From positions 1,116,933-1,180,932 of the forward strand of contig VYZI01000029.1 of the NCBI GenBank assembly GCA_013397695.1: a stretch of DNA of 64,000 nucleotides. Reading direction: 5' to 3'. Origin of the DNA: Centropus unirufus (taxonomy: Eukaryota; Chordata; Aves; Cuculiformes; Centropidae). Position numbers and translations under genes: made by a program. Positions 1-12,747 of this stretch are shown in pieces; the first letter of the stretch is position 1, and the number at the start of each line of letters is the position of its first letter. The notes under the pieces are model-generated. The model did no database searches. It saw only the letters and a list, made by a program, of their open reading frames with translations, and was not told the origin of the DNA.

Positions 1-377
1 ATTTATAGACAGCAGTCAGATTTGCTCTCATCTTAGTAATTTGGTAGTCTAAATAAGCCAGATTTTTAGCTATCATTTGTTTAATATACTACTCAACCTT
101 CAGATCTTTATTGAATTCCAGCTACCATTTCACCACTCTACCTTATAGCATGAAATCATTTTCCAATTCATCACACTTGGCTCTACCCTTACTACCCTAA
201 CATGGAAAAAATCCATGTTAGTATTTGGTTTTATTTTCTACCTTTCAGCCAATTTTTTAGCCCCATAGAGCCTCTCTATAACATCTCAGTTGCTCTGAGA
301 GCTCATGGAGAAATAGCTTGTTGAATCAATTTAATTTCTACTCACATTTGTATTGACTCCAGAATAAAAATTTAACG
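1..377. other. Non-coding flank with a hairpin
   Basis: AT-rich sequence without a recognisable gene. The only structure seen is a perfect inverted repeat with 10-base arms at 197-206 and 212-221 around a 5-base A loop. The stretch may contain old repeat material, but I cannot name a family. Confidence 0.5.
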
Positions 378-745
378 ATTTGGACTGGAAAGGACCTTAA
401 GGATCATCTAGTTCCAACAACTTACCATGGGCAGGTACAACTTCCACTAGATCAGGCTGTTCAAAGCCTCATCCAGCATGGCCTTGAAAACCTCTAGGGA
501 TGGGGCAGCCATGACTTCTCTAGGCAGCTCGTTCCAGTGCCCCACTGCTCTCACAGTAAAAAAATTTTTCTTAATATCTAATCTAAATCTCCTTCCTTTC
601 AGCTTAAAATTGTTACCCCTCATCCTATCTCTATGCTCTCTGCTGAAGAGTCTCTCCCCATCTCTCCTGTAGCTCTCTTTAAGTACTGGAAGGCTGCTAT
701 AAGGTCCCCCCAGAGCTTTCTCGTCACTTTTTTTTTTCACCACAG
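378..745 (-). mobile_element. CR1 LINE, 3' end of ORF2 plus 3' UTR
   Basis: Read on the minus strand, a 98-codon open frame (447-743) ends with the typical CR1 ORF2 C-terminus: an RFRLDIKKNFFTVR block, then HWNELPREV, then SLEVFKAMLDEAL. The bases at 378-446 are the CR1 3' UTR in antisense (GGACCTTAAGGATCATCTAG, then the CCATGGGCAGG block). Reverse transcriptase motifs are absent, so the copy is 5'-truncated, as is usual for CR1. Known of the family: CR1 is a non-LTR retrotransposon with endonuclease and reverse transcriptase. This copy is dead. A copy in the opposite direction follows within about 30 bases. Confidence 0.88.
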
Positions 746-769
746 CATTCTCCTAGAGAAGCTGGAAGC

Positions 770-1738
770 TCATGTCTTGGGCCAGCATACACTTTGCTGG
801 ATAAAAAAACCTGGCTGGATGGCTAGGTCCAAAGGGTTGTGGTGAATGGACTTAAATCCAGTTGTTGACCAGTCTTGAGTGGTGTTCCACAGGGATCAGC
901 ATTGGGTCTGGTTCTGTTTAATAACTTCATCAATGATCTGGACAAGGAGATCAAGTGCACCCTCAGTAAGTTTGCAGATGACACCAAGTTGGGAGGAAGT
1001 GTTGCTCAGCTGAAGGGAAGGAAGGCTGTATGGAAGCTTCTGAACAGACTGGATCGGTTTGCTGGGGCACCTATGTGGGGTTCAACAAGGCTAAATGTCA
1101 AGTCCTGCACTTGGGTCACAACATCCCCATGCAGTGCTACAGGCTACGGGATGAGTGGCTGGAAAGCTGCCTGGTAGGAAAGGACCGGGGGGTATTGGTC
1201 AACAACTGGCTGAATATGGGCCATCAGTGTGTCCAGATGGCCAGGAAAGCCAACAGCATCCTGGCTTGTGTCAGAAATGATGGATAGCAGGACCAAGGAA
1301 GTGATCATCCCCTTGTACTCAGTACTGGTGAGGCGACACTTAGAATACTATGTTCATTTTTGGGCCCTTCAGTACAAGAAAGTACATTGAGCCACTGGAG
1401 ACTGGGCAAAGAAGGGCTAAGAAGCTGGCGAGGCATCTGAAGCAAAAGTCTTGTGAGGAGCAGCTGAGGGAACAGGGGTTGTTTAGTCTGGAGAAAGGGA
1501 GGCTGAGGGGAGACTTTATCGCTCTTTCCAACTACCTGAAAGGAGGATGTGGCAAGGATGGTGTTGATCTCTTCTCCCAGCAACAATTGATAGGATGAGA
1601 GGAAATGGCCTCAAGTTGTGCCAGGGAAGGTTTAGACTGGATATCCGGAAATGTTACTTCACTGAAAGGGTTGTCAAACACTGGAATAGGGAGCCAAGGA
1701 AAGTGATGGAGCCCTTGCTGGTGAAGGCTGGGGTGAAG
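770..1738 (+). mobile_element. CR1 LINE, reverse transcriptase to near the ORF2 end, degenerate
   Basis: Forward translation shows CR1 ORF2 blocks in order but in shifting frames. The first is SGVPQGSALGLVLFN with FINDLDKEIKCTLSKFADDT (875-1010, reverse transcriptase core including the catalytic-type ADD motif). Next come the VLHLGHN block near 1100, the PLYSVLVRRHLEYY-like block near 1310-1350, the LREQGLFSLEKGRLRGD block near 1465-1520, and the RFRLDIRKCYFTERV block near 1630-1670. Stops and frameshifts break it throughout. It stops before the CR1 3' UTR, where a minus-strand fragment begins. It is a pseudogene of a retroelement. Confidence 0.88.
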
Positions 1739-1741
1739 AAG

Positions 1742-2135
1742 TCTTGTGTACCTCAGCTTTTTCCATATTCTGGGTAACCAAGTCTCCTGTTTCTTTCCAG
1801 AGAGGGCTCATATTCTCTGTAATTGTCCTTTTAATAATGATGTACCTATGGAAGCTTTTCTTGTTGACCTTGATGTCCTTGGCCAGATCTCATTCTCTCA
1901 GGGCTTTAACTCTCCTAACCTGACCTTTAGCTCATTGAACAATATCTCTGTATTCCTCTCAGGCTCCCTGTCATTGCTTCCACTCCCTGTAGGCTTCCTT
2001 TTTGTGTCCAGGAGTTCCTTGCTCATCTGTGCAAGCCTCCTGGCATTTTTGCCTGACTTCCTTTTTGTTAGGATGCATTGCTCCTGGGTTTGGAGGAGGT
2101 GATTCTTGATTCCTAACCTTTTTAGTGAAGCTCGT
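1742..2135 (-). mobile_element. CR1 LINE, segment between endonuclease and reverse transcriptase
   Basis: The minus strand encodes HKKEAYREWKQ (near 1980-2010), followed after a stop by a LAKDIKVNKKSFHRYI-like block and then GDLVTQNMEKAEV. This is the linker region of CR1 ORF2 just before the reverse transcriptase. The reading frame is interrupted. Positive-strand open frames over this interval are antisense shadows. It abuts the forward CR1 fragment on its left. Confidence 0.75.
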
Positions 2136-2289
2136 ATGATGATACTTCTCCAAATATTGTATTTATGGATACTGTAATTGTGTTCCTTGTTGTAATTTCT
2201 GTTAATTTACTCGGTAGAGAGATCTGGACACCTGTTCTCAGCTACCTTAGGTTTACCTCTCTCATCCCCCTTTCCCAAATACTTTTAAA

Positions 2290-2790
2290 ATTTGGCAGCT
2301 CATTTTGCCTTTTTTTTCCTATCCTTTGATACTAAGAAGTTCACCCTTGAATTCCTTTAAAACTCTCCATCTGGTCCTGGTGACTTCTTACTGGTTAATG
2401 ATTTTTCTATAGCATCTTTTACTAACACTTTAACTTTCAGACAGATCCTTCAACAACTCCCTATAAGAAAGGTTTTTTCTATTTAAATTTCCTTTAAGTT
2501 CCTCGCTACAAGCATGAATACAAAATTTTATAGCCTGGTTTTCTCTCAGTTCTCCTTTTGCTTTTTCAGTTTTCAGACCACTAGACACTCTGGCAAGCTT
2601 CCTGATCTTGATGTACTTAAAAGAACAAGCACAACACCACAACAACCTCCTTGCAAGCTATTTCTCAAATCATTTTGGTTTGTCTTATTACATTTTTACA
2701 CCTAGTCTGCCTAGGTTTTATTGTTTTATTTTATTGTCCCCATCAAGACAAAACAATCTTCAAATTATTTCTGCTGCTTCAAATAATCTC
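2290..2790 (-). mobile_element. Old CR1/L3-like LINE remnant
   Basis: On the minus strand a decayed frame contains KKSPGPDGEF (about 2330-2360), which resembles the start of the reverse transcriptase domain in CR1/L3 LINEs. Upstream of it is a lysine-rich stretch (LKGNLNRKNLSYRELLKDL). The antisense text around 2660-2700 resembles the linker region of old amniote CR1/L3 repeats. The remnant is much more degraded than the CR1 copies nearby. The family assignment is from memory of such repeats and is tentative. Confidence 0.4.
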
Positions 2791-3271
2791 ATACATTTGT
2801 AGTTAGCTGTTTTGGTTTTCCCTATGTTTGTTCCGCATCTCTTAATATATTGAGTACTGGCAGCAAACATTTTGCTCTTCCATATGTCTACTTGTTAGCT
2901 CCTTTGTAGCAACTTATTTCTGTGCAATTCTTATTTGCTAGTCAAGAAGTATTTTAAAGGATTTGTTGGCTTCGTTTGCTCCTACTTAATTTAAGGGTTT
3001 TTTGTTATCAAGATTTCTACATATGCGGCCCTGTCAAATTAATATTTGTGGATTATGTGTTTAGCTGCTTTCTGAAGCATTTATTAATAGTTTCTGAATG
3101 TTTTAGGTGGCAGTCATGCACAAACGCTATTTACTTGGTTGTATGGGGCATTTTCTGTCTATCACCAGTTTGTCTCATCGCTGAAGTTTTGAGAATATAT
3201 AGCCAGTCACCAGCTATTGCATATTTAGAGAAATCAGGAATAGTAAAAGCATACTAGGGGTTCCCTTCATG

Positions 3272-3327
3272 TTCCTCTCAGTGCAGGTTTGTCTTCATTT
3301 TCCTCTCAGTGCAGGTTTGTTTTCATT
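3272..3327. repeat. 28-base tandem duplication
   Basis: Two adjacent 28-base copies starting TTCCTCTCAGTGCAGG at 3272 and 3300 differ at one position (GTCTTC versus GTTTTC). This is a recent local duplication with no evident function. Confidence 0.9.
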
Positions 3328-6300
3328 TTCTTGGGTTTTAAGAGTACCATCTGTGAGTTCCCTGCCACCCCCTGCCATTACTGTCATGAAGCTGCATGTC
3401 TTCTGCTACTAAGGATGTTTTATGACAGCTATCTTTTTCTTGCTATTTATTCTAAATGTGTCTTCATAAGTTTTGCCGTATCATGAATATCCTGTGCTAT
3501 ATTCTTTTTAATACATTATGTTCTAAAATAAACCAGTTAAATATGCCCTAGTGACTTTCTTAATTGCTGATAGACTACTAGCTCAGACAGTTTCTTTTCT
3601 GAAAACCCTCCAATCTGTCAATATCTTCCTGATATCTGTGATTACCAAGTTACTGAATTTGATGTGCTGGGGTGAGGATTGTGAATACTTGGAGAAAGTG
3701 GTGTCAAAATACGGTCCCTACCTTCTCGTACTTGCAGCCATCTGAAGGAGCTGGAAAAGCTTCGGCAGAGGTAGGCATCTCTGGGAGTCAGTGCTGCTTA
3801 GGTTTTTCACACCACTGTGCCTTGCTGCCCATCATGCTGTTCTCTTGGCTCTGATTGCTCTTAGCATCTAGATGCTGGGAAAACACATCCCCCTGCTGCA
3901 GCATTTGTCTTATGGATAATTCCCGCAGTGTGAGCACAGGGATTTACTGCCCGGTTTTCAGAGCTTGTGTGGCTGAAGAGATCCGCTCTGACCATCCTGT
4001 CTGACTTGTTGTGTAGCACAACCTATACAAGCTCTCTGAATTATATTATTTTTTAAATTCTAGATAGTACTAGGAAAACATGTCTTAGCTTCGTTGTAAG
4101 ATTACTTTAAATTAGTCTGGACAAGCAGAAAGAAGTTTTCTGATGGCTAATTATCCGTACTGTTAAAAAGTGCTGGTTTTGGCCTTTATACATATTATCC
4201 CACTAGATGGTGTGTCAGGGACAAATAGAGACATATGTGACTCTTGCTATTCCATTTTTCCCTACAGAGTTATATTACATGAAAATTACTCAAACTGTAC
4301 AGGCACGGGGTAATATTGTCAATTCCTGTTCAGCTGTCTGCTAGTCCTCCAACTCTTTGTCACCACATTTCCTGAGGACAGAGAACTATGTCTAGCAAAT
4401 GGCTTGCATTTCAACCCCCCCCCATATATGCTTTTAAATTTATCTGTAATAGAATCTATGGTTTTTACCTGAAGGAAGGATCTAAAACATTCCCAACTGA
4501 TTTTCATAGTTTAAAGTAGGGTTTTTTTAAAATTTATTATTCTTCCAAAGATCTTTTTTTTTTTCTGCATATCTGGTTAGTAATGCGATTGTTGCATTAA
4601 TGACCCTGAGAAAATACTACATACCGCAGCTGCCAAATACAACCTGTGAATTGCAGCAGGACATGCTTGTTTGGTGATATCTCTCCATTCATAATTGCAT
4701 TTTGGAAGTAATTCTGAATAGTTTTCTTTCATTCTAATGTATGATGATATTTTTTTGTTTCATAGTTTTACCTTAATTAAATCATCAGACTATTCTATCA
4801 AATGCCTTGTAGTAGGCAAAATACATTACAAAATGCTATTGCTCTCATCAGACAAATACCTTGAATTAATAGTTGTTCAGTTTGAATCACTGCATACTTA
4901 TATAATCTTATTGGTTGATATTCTCTAATTCTTAATTAAATCCTTATTTGCCTTGAGAGTAGAATCAGGTAATGTGCCCAAGTTAATTGAGTCTTCCTCT
5001 TTATCTCTTTAAAATTCTAGTATAATACTAATGTTTTTCTACAGTCCTAAAAATTTCCATTTTTCCAGGATTTATAATCATAGTTCATGTGCAGAGAAGC
5101 CATTGGACAGCTCATTTAAGTCTTCTACCCTTTTTTTTAACATACTATCTAAAACCAATAATATCAGTAACTGCAGCTAAACATTCTTGTCAATTGTTAT
5201 AAAGATTGAAACTGATGAAGTATCTCTATCTTCTCCCCCCAAACCAGACTTACACTTACTGAATGCTGCTGTGGTTTTTTTTGCTTTACTGTTTACTGAG
5301 TATGCCAATATTTCATTCTAAGAAATGCCTGATAGTGATATCAGGATTCCTTTATTTTCCCCTTAATATTTTACAAAACTCCCTTCTGTGTCTGAACTGC
5401 TACTTTCTTTCTCTGTCCTTTTGCTTCACCTATTGGTTTTCTACAATTCCTTACATGCTCTTATGTCTGTTTTTACACTTAGAAAAATATTCTCTGCAGA
5501 TATTTATGTTTACAATTAAGAATTGAGAACCTGAAGCTATATTTTCCCAGAGTATTATTAAATGTATAATTTTTCAGTTGTTATTCACCTTTTAAAGAAA
5601 AGACAAAATAAATTTTATTTTAATTTTTATTCTTTTGAACCATAGCATTTTGCTGAATTATACCTTTCCCAATATCCAGTAAAGTATGCTTTAAAAGTTT
5701 TCAAATAACACTTGTTTTCTAGGCAATATTTCGCTCTCAACTGATTCTAATCCTTATTGCTCTAATTTGTGAAAATGTCCCTTTAAAATTAGAAAATTGG
5801 TCCGTGTGTATATATGACTGATATGAGCTTGATTCTATTTAGGCTTTGCAGTCAAATTATCAGTTGCATCTATGTGATTGCAAACTCTTTTGTTAAATTT
5901 TTATCTCCTCTTTTGCCAAACGACCCCATGTTGGATCCAGCAATTTTTGACTTGAGAAATAACTGTGTGTGATTTATAGGCTATCCAAAGATTAATTAGT
6001 ATTGAAAACTCATAAAAAAATGCCCTATGACAAGGATGGCTTTCATTCTGTGTTTAGTTTCACTTAATCTTCTGTTGGCATTTTTTTCTTCTTTCTTTAG
6101 ATATTATTGCTTTTGATTTGTTACTTTCCTTTCCTTGATTGTTGATTCTGCTGTCTTGCAAAATGTGTAATTAAATTTATTTGTAGTGCACTTAATACAC
6201 TTAATAACATACTTAAAGTTAAGAACATAAGAGCTTTTCTGGATCTAGGCTGTAAGTCCTGTTGCTTTCTCTTTTATGACCACTTTTATCTTGCTTTTCA

Positions 6301-7348
6301 CTTTATCACTCATTCCTCTTTTTATATTATTTCCTTGTCTTGTCTATGCATCCCACATCTCTCATACAATTTCCTTTCTTGGTTTCTTTTCTCCTCAGCT
6401 CTCTGTTTTCAATCTTTTTCATCTCTCCTCACAGTTTATGGCTTTCAAGAATGGCTTACATCATCAAAGTTACTGTTCTTGGCACTGTAATAAATTACAG
6501 TGTTATATTAATATTAAAATTACATACCTTGAGAAACTATCTCTATTTTGGAGTGAAATGTAAATCTAAAAATATTAGGAATGCAGTCATTAACATCCCT
6601 ATTTTTTTTTTTTTGCTTTCTTGTTCTTATTTCTAATATAACTTCTAGGTTATAGTGTTGGAATTAAGAAAACTCTGTGGATACAGTGATTGATAATGTT
6701 TACAAAACCTGTTCCCTTTCATTTCATAGAACACTTGGTGCCGCTATCCTAAAAAAGCAGTCAGCAAGGACATAAAGAAATACTCCGGGTGAAATGAAGA
6801 GCTAATACAAAATGCATTCACTGTTGTATTTTCTCAGAGTTCATAGATTCTTGCAAAATTGTCGAGATTCATGAACTTTAAGCCATGAACCTTACCCCTA
6901 TTTGGTAAATGAGAACATTGACATTATTTCCTGCTTGATGACAGTTTTTTTTTCTTACCATTTTTTCCTTCTCTTCTTACTCCCTTCCCTCTTACGTCCC
7001 CATCCCTTATTCCCTCCTAACAAACCTGTTCTGTTCATCCTAGGATGGCTGTTAAATCGAAATAGCAAAATAAGTCACCTCTCTAAGTGGCCTGTTAACT
7101 TTGGGGGACGTTAGCCTATTCAGGGAATCCTTAATTAAAATAAAATACTTATAAAAGAATACGGTTGCTTGTATTCAGGAATTTTCTTCACTTTTGCTTG
7201 GCAACAAAACCAGGGGAGTTGTTTTTTCTTTCTGTTTATGGTATGTATTTGAACGAACATCCTTGTTGTTTTAGTTGATCCAGATGTTTCAGTCTGTGAG
7301 GTACAGAAACTCCCCCTGTCTGTGTTGTGTTGTGTTTTGTTTTGGCTT

Positions 7349-7362
7349 TGACCTGCAGGTCA
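7349..7362. promoter_or_regulatory. Everted nuclear-receptor half-sites (ER2)
   Basis: TGACCTGCAGGTCA is a perfect 14-base palindrome. It is made of two consensus AGGTCA half-sites facing outward with a 2-base gap. Nuclear receptors bind AGGTCA half-sites. Whether this arrangement 38 kb upstream of the ESR1 coding exon is used is unknown. Palindromes of this size also occur by chance. Confidence 0.25.
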
Positions 7363-10300
7363 GTTTATAAGGTAATGTGATGCACAGCCTAAACAAGAGG
7401 CATGGGCTTTGTCCATCCTGGAGAAAGATTTCTTGCAGTCTGCTGGCAAGCTTGCTCTTTCTGCAGAATGCAATAGAGCAAATGCTTGTAAAGAAAACCT
7501 GTAGTAATGTTATTTGTCTTTAAAGCTTTCCTTGTCCTGAAAGTGTGGGGAAGTGAAGGGAGAAGTCACAACTGGCTGAGCTGAGCTGCGCCTAATGCTG
7601 ATGTAGAGATCCCCTGGTGGTATACCCTCTGGCTCAGCCTGGGCTGCAGGGCATATTGTGCTTTGCAAGTTGTAATACACAGGCTGAAGCATTGCTGTGT
7701 GTTTCCATACGACTTCTCTTCAACGTAAAGGTTGCCATTAGCACTTGATGCCCAGTTCAGGAGGGAAATCTTTAGTTCATTTGCTGATGAACTTTCGGCT
7801 GGCTGTCAGTCACCATTTTTTTCCTCTTGCTCATTTCCTTCTCATTGTCACTACCTGATTTCCTTTTTGCTCTTTCTTCTTTCCTCCAGGCCTTAGCCTC
7901 TGCACTGTCCCTCCTTCTGCACCTCCTCAGCTGGTGACACTGCTGACCAAGACCTCACTGTCTGCCCTGTGCGGTAGCTCCCTGCATGCCTGCTGCTCCC
8001 CGATTCCTTCATGGATGGCCCTTGCTTCTCTCAACAACAGGGTCTGCTGAAGGCAAAGACAGTTAGGAGGTCTCCCAGAGCCTAAGGTACCAGCTCAACC
8101 ACCTCTGCAACTGATTAGAGTAGCAGGAAGGTTTGTACTCACTGTCTTGAGCAGGGAGGAGAAGTAGAGCCAGAGCAGTGATATGTTCAAATGGTTTTGA
8201 TGTTAAAGTATCCGACTTTTTTCTCAGTCTTGAATGGATTGGGAAATTTTGATTAATTTCATGGTTCAAAGACAGTTTTGGTTGCAGAAGTGTTTTCAGA
8301 TAGGACAAAGAAGGCAAAAGGAAAATTCAGCTAGATTTAACAGCCTTCAATTTCTTCAGCTTATTCCCACTTCAAAGTAAGTCAAACTGCCACAAAATCT
8401 GTGTGAAAGAAGTGAATCACAAAGGTGCAATTTTTGTTATTACCTTTGAAGCAACCTTTTTTTCCTTTGAGGAATAGCTGATCAAACTCAGAATCTGAGC
8501 ATGTATTGTGAAAGGCTTAGACTTCATTTAATAATGAATATATTCATGTATATATACATGCATGTGTGTGCATATTCAAATATTCCTCTCTATAATGAAA
8601 ATACTATTAATACGGGATTAATGTAATGTATCAAGAAGTTCATTTTGGAGAGATACTGCTTGGCTCTTCCTCCTCTGCTGAACCCCTGAAACCTTTCCTT
8701 TCAGATCTGAAAGTGTATTTTGCTTTTGCTTTGCAAAATATTTCTATACTCATATTATCAAGTTTCTCAAATATGCATTCAGTGTAGATTTCCTCGTGTT
8801 TTGCTCAGGCATTACTCAGGCTATTAAAGAGTAGCACTGGCACTTTTCAGTATAGCGTGTCATGGAAAGCCATAATATTAGACAAACAGGAAGGATAGTT
8901 GGATTCTTGTACGTGTGGAAATAAATACTGTGCACTGTGCTTGTTCTGATATACTGTGAATGTGCACACTATTAGCAAGTAGTGCAGCAGGAGAGAAACA
9001 GACCTAGAAAGCAAGACCAATGCTGTTGAGGATGCTCACCTTCACACTATATGTGCTTCAGGAGATTTTACTCTGGAAAAGATATAGTCTGGTGTTGTTG
9101 ACTAAAACAGCTTTTAAGTTGAAGGACGTCTCCAGGAGAACATCTGGCTTAATTTCAGCCAAAGGCAATCACACTTATAAATGGTGGTGGTTTATTATTT
9201 TCTCTATATGAATAATAATTTCATAATAGAAACCTCCTTGAGATAGCATTTATAGAAATGAGCAGCATGTGGGATGAAAATCAGCTGTCTGACTGCCATA
9301 CAGGACTTGAAATTGAATTATCTTGGGTCCATTTCCCATGTACAAGTTGTGCCTAGGTCTTGTAAGAACTTGTACTGCACCTGACCCATTGCCCCCTCAC
9401 TCGAATTCTTCTGACTCTGCCTATAATTACTTCTTTCTTCTCTTCCCAATTGCCATTTCTATTTAGGCAGGAGCAGCACTAGATAAGGCTGTGATATGCC
9501 TTTAATTAATGAATATCACTGGAGTTCTTGAAATCTTCATGCTGGTAGTGCTATAATAACGTGAAAGGTTGTCTGAGTATTACTGGGCACAGTTCTAGTC
9601 GCACACATCCTGGAATGCTTAAACATTATGTTTTCAGTTTCTTTTTGTCTTCAAAAGGCTGCCTACTTCTTAGAAAATTTCTAGTGGTTTGGAAAACAGC
9701 TTTTGTATCAAAATCCTCCTCAGATGAAAACATCCACTGTACACCTTACGAAATTTTTTATTGCCAGATATCCTTGCTTGACTTTTTTTTCTCTCTGTCT
9801 TCTCTTGCCTGTTCACTTGTCTGTGTGCCCTTAGCAACATCTTCTGCTAATGGAAGAATAGCAATGCCTTCTGCAGTCTCAGTGAGACTGAATGAGAGTC
9901 TGAATTTACTTGACAAAGAATTACAGTTTTCAGTCCCATCATTCCTTCTGTTATCCTGAACATTTAATACTTTGTGTCAAGGAGATCTGCAGATTCTTGA
10001 TTTATCTTTTTCATAGTTGTTATTTCAATGTTACCAAGAAAAAAGTGGAAAAATAGTTAAATATGCCTACTAGGATCTCAGTCTTTGGCCTGATGAAGCA
10101 AGTATTCCCTTTTATAATTGTAATTGCAAATTGTAATTGCCAGAAAAATCACTTTGCAGAGTTCCTCGGTAGACAGAAGGGTCACACAGTTAAAAAACAC
10201 TTTATTTCATTTTGTTCTTGAGGAATTCTCTAAAAAATTGTATCAACTACCTTAATTCTGGAGGCCAGGGGGTGCTATAGGTATATGCATTGTAATCTAT

Positions 10301-12747
10301 GCAGGTTTAGTAGTCAATACAGAGGGCTCATGAAACCTGTTGTATTTTTTATTTTCTTGCTGTTCTGAATTCTGAGTGTTTTTAATTTCTTGAAGGAACT
10401 ATTACATAAGGGATGCGTATGTGTGCATGCCTTGATTTGGCTTCAGGCAGGCCCTTGCATTTCTAGTACAATTTGTATGTATATACACCTTATCTGAGCA
10501 ATGGATAGGATAAAAGAGGCTCCAGCCTGGGAGTTCAGCCTCAGAATATTAAGAAACTTATACTGATAATATGATTTCTTTTGTTAAGGGGGGGAAAATT
10601 ACAGCATGGAATGAAATGGGAGAGAAATATTTTACCTCCCAGATAAGCCCCATGTATATAAATAGGAGTCTTTCAAAATACATATATATACACTTATGTA
10701 TGGTTCTCCATTATTTTCACAGTGGGAAAATTTTGAAAAAATAATTTTCTTAAAATCTTTGTAGTAATTTTTATTTCATTTAAATATTAGTCAAGACTAA
10801 ATTATTCGAATTTCCTGTTATCAAAAGCAGTTTTCTTAACCAAAAACTGTTATTTCTTTTCTTCTGCTCTAATCATTCAGATGTGTGTAAGCAGCAAGGA
10901 AGTGTATGAGTCTGATCAGTTTTTCACAAAATGATAATAGAATGTGCATGGATGTTCTTAGAGCCTGAGTACAAAGGGGACATCACTAGCATATGACACA
11001 GAGCAGCACATCGTATCTGTTGTCATTTGTGTGTCAGAGTCTTTGCTGAACTAATAATTGACTAGACACACAGTTTGGGGTAGTAAGCCCTGGGCCAACT
11101 TTTTCAACATCACAGTGTTTGCCAAGAAGTAGTTATTTAGGACTGCATGAATTAAACCCTGGACTGCTAGGTTTTAATTACCTTTTTATCATAATTTCTG
11201 ATTGCCTATTCTAATATGCCGCATTGTTTTACTATAATTGTCAGAAAGCAATACATCTGATTTGAAAAACTAGCCTTTAAAATAATAATTTCTTTATTTC
11301 TCCCTACCAACAGTGCAGGATTAGATGCATGCATTATTCTTGTCTTCAAAGTAGCACATGGGCATGTTCTGCAGGCATATATATTTCCTGCTTGTTTTGT
11401 GTGTGTACAGCTGTGCATGTATATATGCATTTACACAGGTCTTTGCTATGTTTTGGCTTGTTTCCAAGGGGTCTTGACAGATGTGCATGCCTTCCACATG
11501 CATTTGAAAACCATTTCAGATGTGGAGGGGTCTGGCATTTACTTTATATTTTAAAAATAATAAAAGTAAAACCTATTTGCTATAAGAATATCCTTTCACA
11601 GACTAAAATTAATTTACCCTTTTTAGAATGAATGGGCTACAACCCAAAAGGCTATGCACACAGTCTTTTATATTGATATTTCATGAAAGTAAGTAAGGCA
11701 GTGGTTTCACAGTATGAAGAATTTATTAGCAATGCTGACTTGAGTTATTTGTGCCCTCCTGCCAGTGACTCTCGGGGTTACTGTCTCACCCCTTTAACAG
11801 AACAGGATCCACTGCCTTTTAAAAGAATTTATTTAAAAGAATAGTGTTTGTTGTGTTTTTTTTTCTATAAAAGTTGCTTGCCTTCCTCTTTCCAATTATT
11901 TTTGCAATGTGGTTTCATAGGAAAATAAGGAATTTTTTTTGTCATCCAAATTGATATTTAATGGCAGATATCACAACACTCCTTAGTATGTCAGACAATA
12001 TCCGTTGGCTTATGTTCCAGAATGTTTCCTGGGAAACAATGTGTTTTCTCTGTTGTCATTAAAGTATTCTTTCAGCTGTGAAACTGTATTTTAGGAAATC
12101 AAGAGCAAAGTATGCATAGATGCTTATACTTTATGCTTCAATGTTAGTGAGAAGGATGTCTTTAATGACTTTTTCAGTGGTGTGTTTGCCAGCTAAATAC
12201 TGAACTTCAAAGGTAAGATATTGTAAAATTTGTAAGAACTGCTATTTAATTCTTAGTTAATCTTTATTGTGTATGCATAGTATGTGATAGAATTGTAATT
12301 AACTTATTCTATAATATTTCTTATACAATCTCCTTTTCAGGCACAAAATACAAGATGTGCAACTGATGAACAATTATTCCATGTTTCATCATCATTGTGT
12401 TAAAATATATCATAAAGTCCTCACTTTCAAAGTTGCTATGAAAATATTGTGGAAATTGCGTTGTTGATTAATTTTTATAAGACTCTTGGTATTTTAAGAT
12501 AAGATACCATTTCAAAATCACTGAGGCCAAATAAAGCAGTATTATTTCTCTTTTAGAAGTCATAGATGGGATGATAATAATATTAGTAGAATTTTGAGAC
12601 TTTGGAGATCTTTTTTGTTAGGATTCAGCATTATAAAGCACTTAAAATATTAATATATAGACCTGAGGCATAAGTGGCTGTTTTATGGTTTCACTTCCTT
12701 TTTAAGTCAGACATCGTTTCACAGGTAAAGATTGTGAAAGTGAAGAT

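Larger units (their letters stand above)
2791..12747. other. Long non-coding stretch upstream of ESR1
   Basis: I see no supportable gene here. Open frames up to 132 codons (9561-9959, GTG start) are AT-rich, resemble no family and have no splice or composition support. Small features inside are a 28-base tandem duplication at 3272-3327 and a nuclear-receptor-type palindrome at 7349-7362. Parts of 2800-5550 may be further antisense old LINE sequence, but I cannot show it. Confidence 0.5.

Noticed and set aside
1746..2102. 118-codon forward open frame
   Set aside because: It is the antisense shadow of a minus-strand CR1 ORF2 linker fragment.
5263..5526. Hydrophobic 87-codon frame that looks like membrane segments
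   Set aside because: T-rich DNA automatically encodes Phe/Leu-rich peptides. There is no other coding evidence.
9561..9959. 132-codon open frame, the longest without LINE similarity apart from ESR1
   Set aside because: It starts with GTG, is AT-rich and low in complexity, resembles no family, and has no promoter, splice or neighbour support. A frame this long is plausible by chance in 64 kb.
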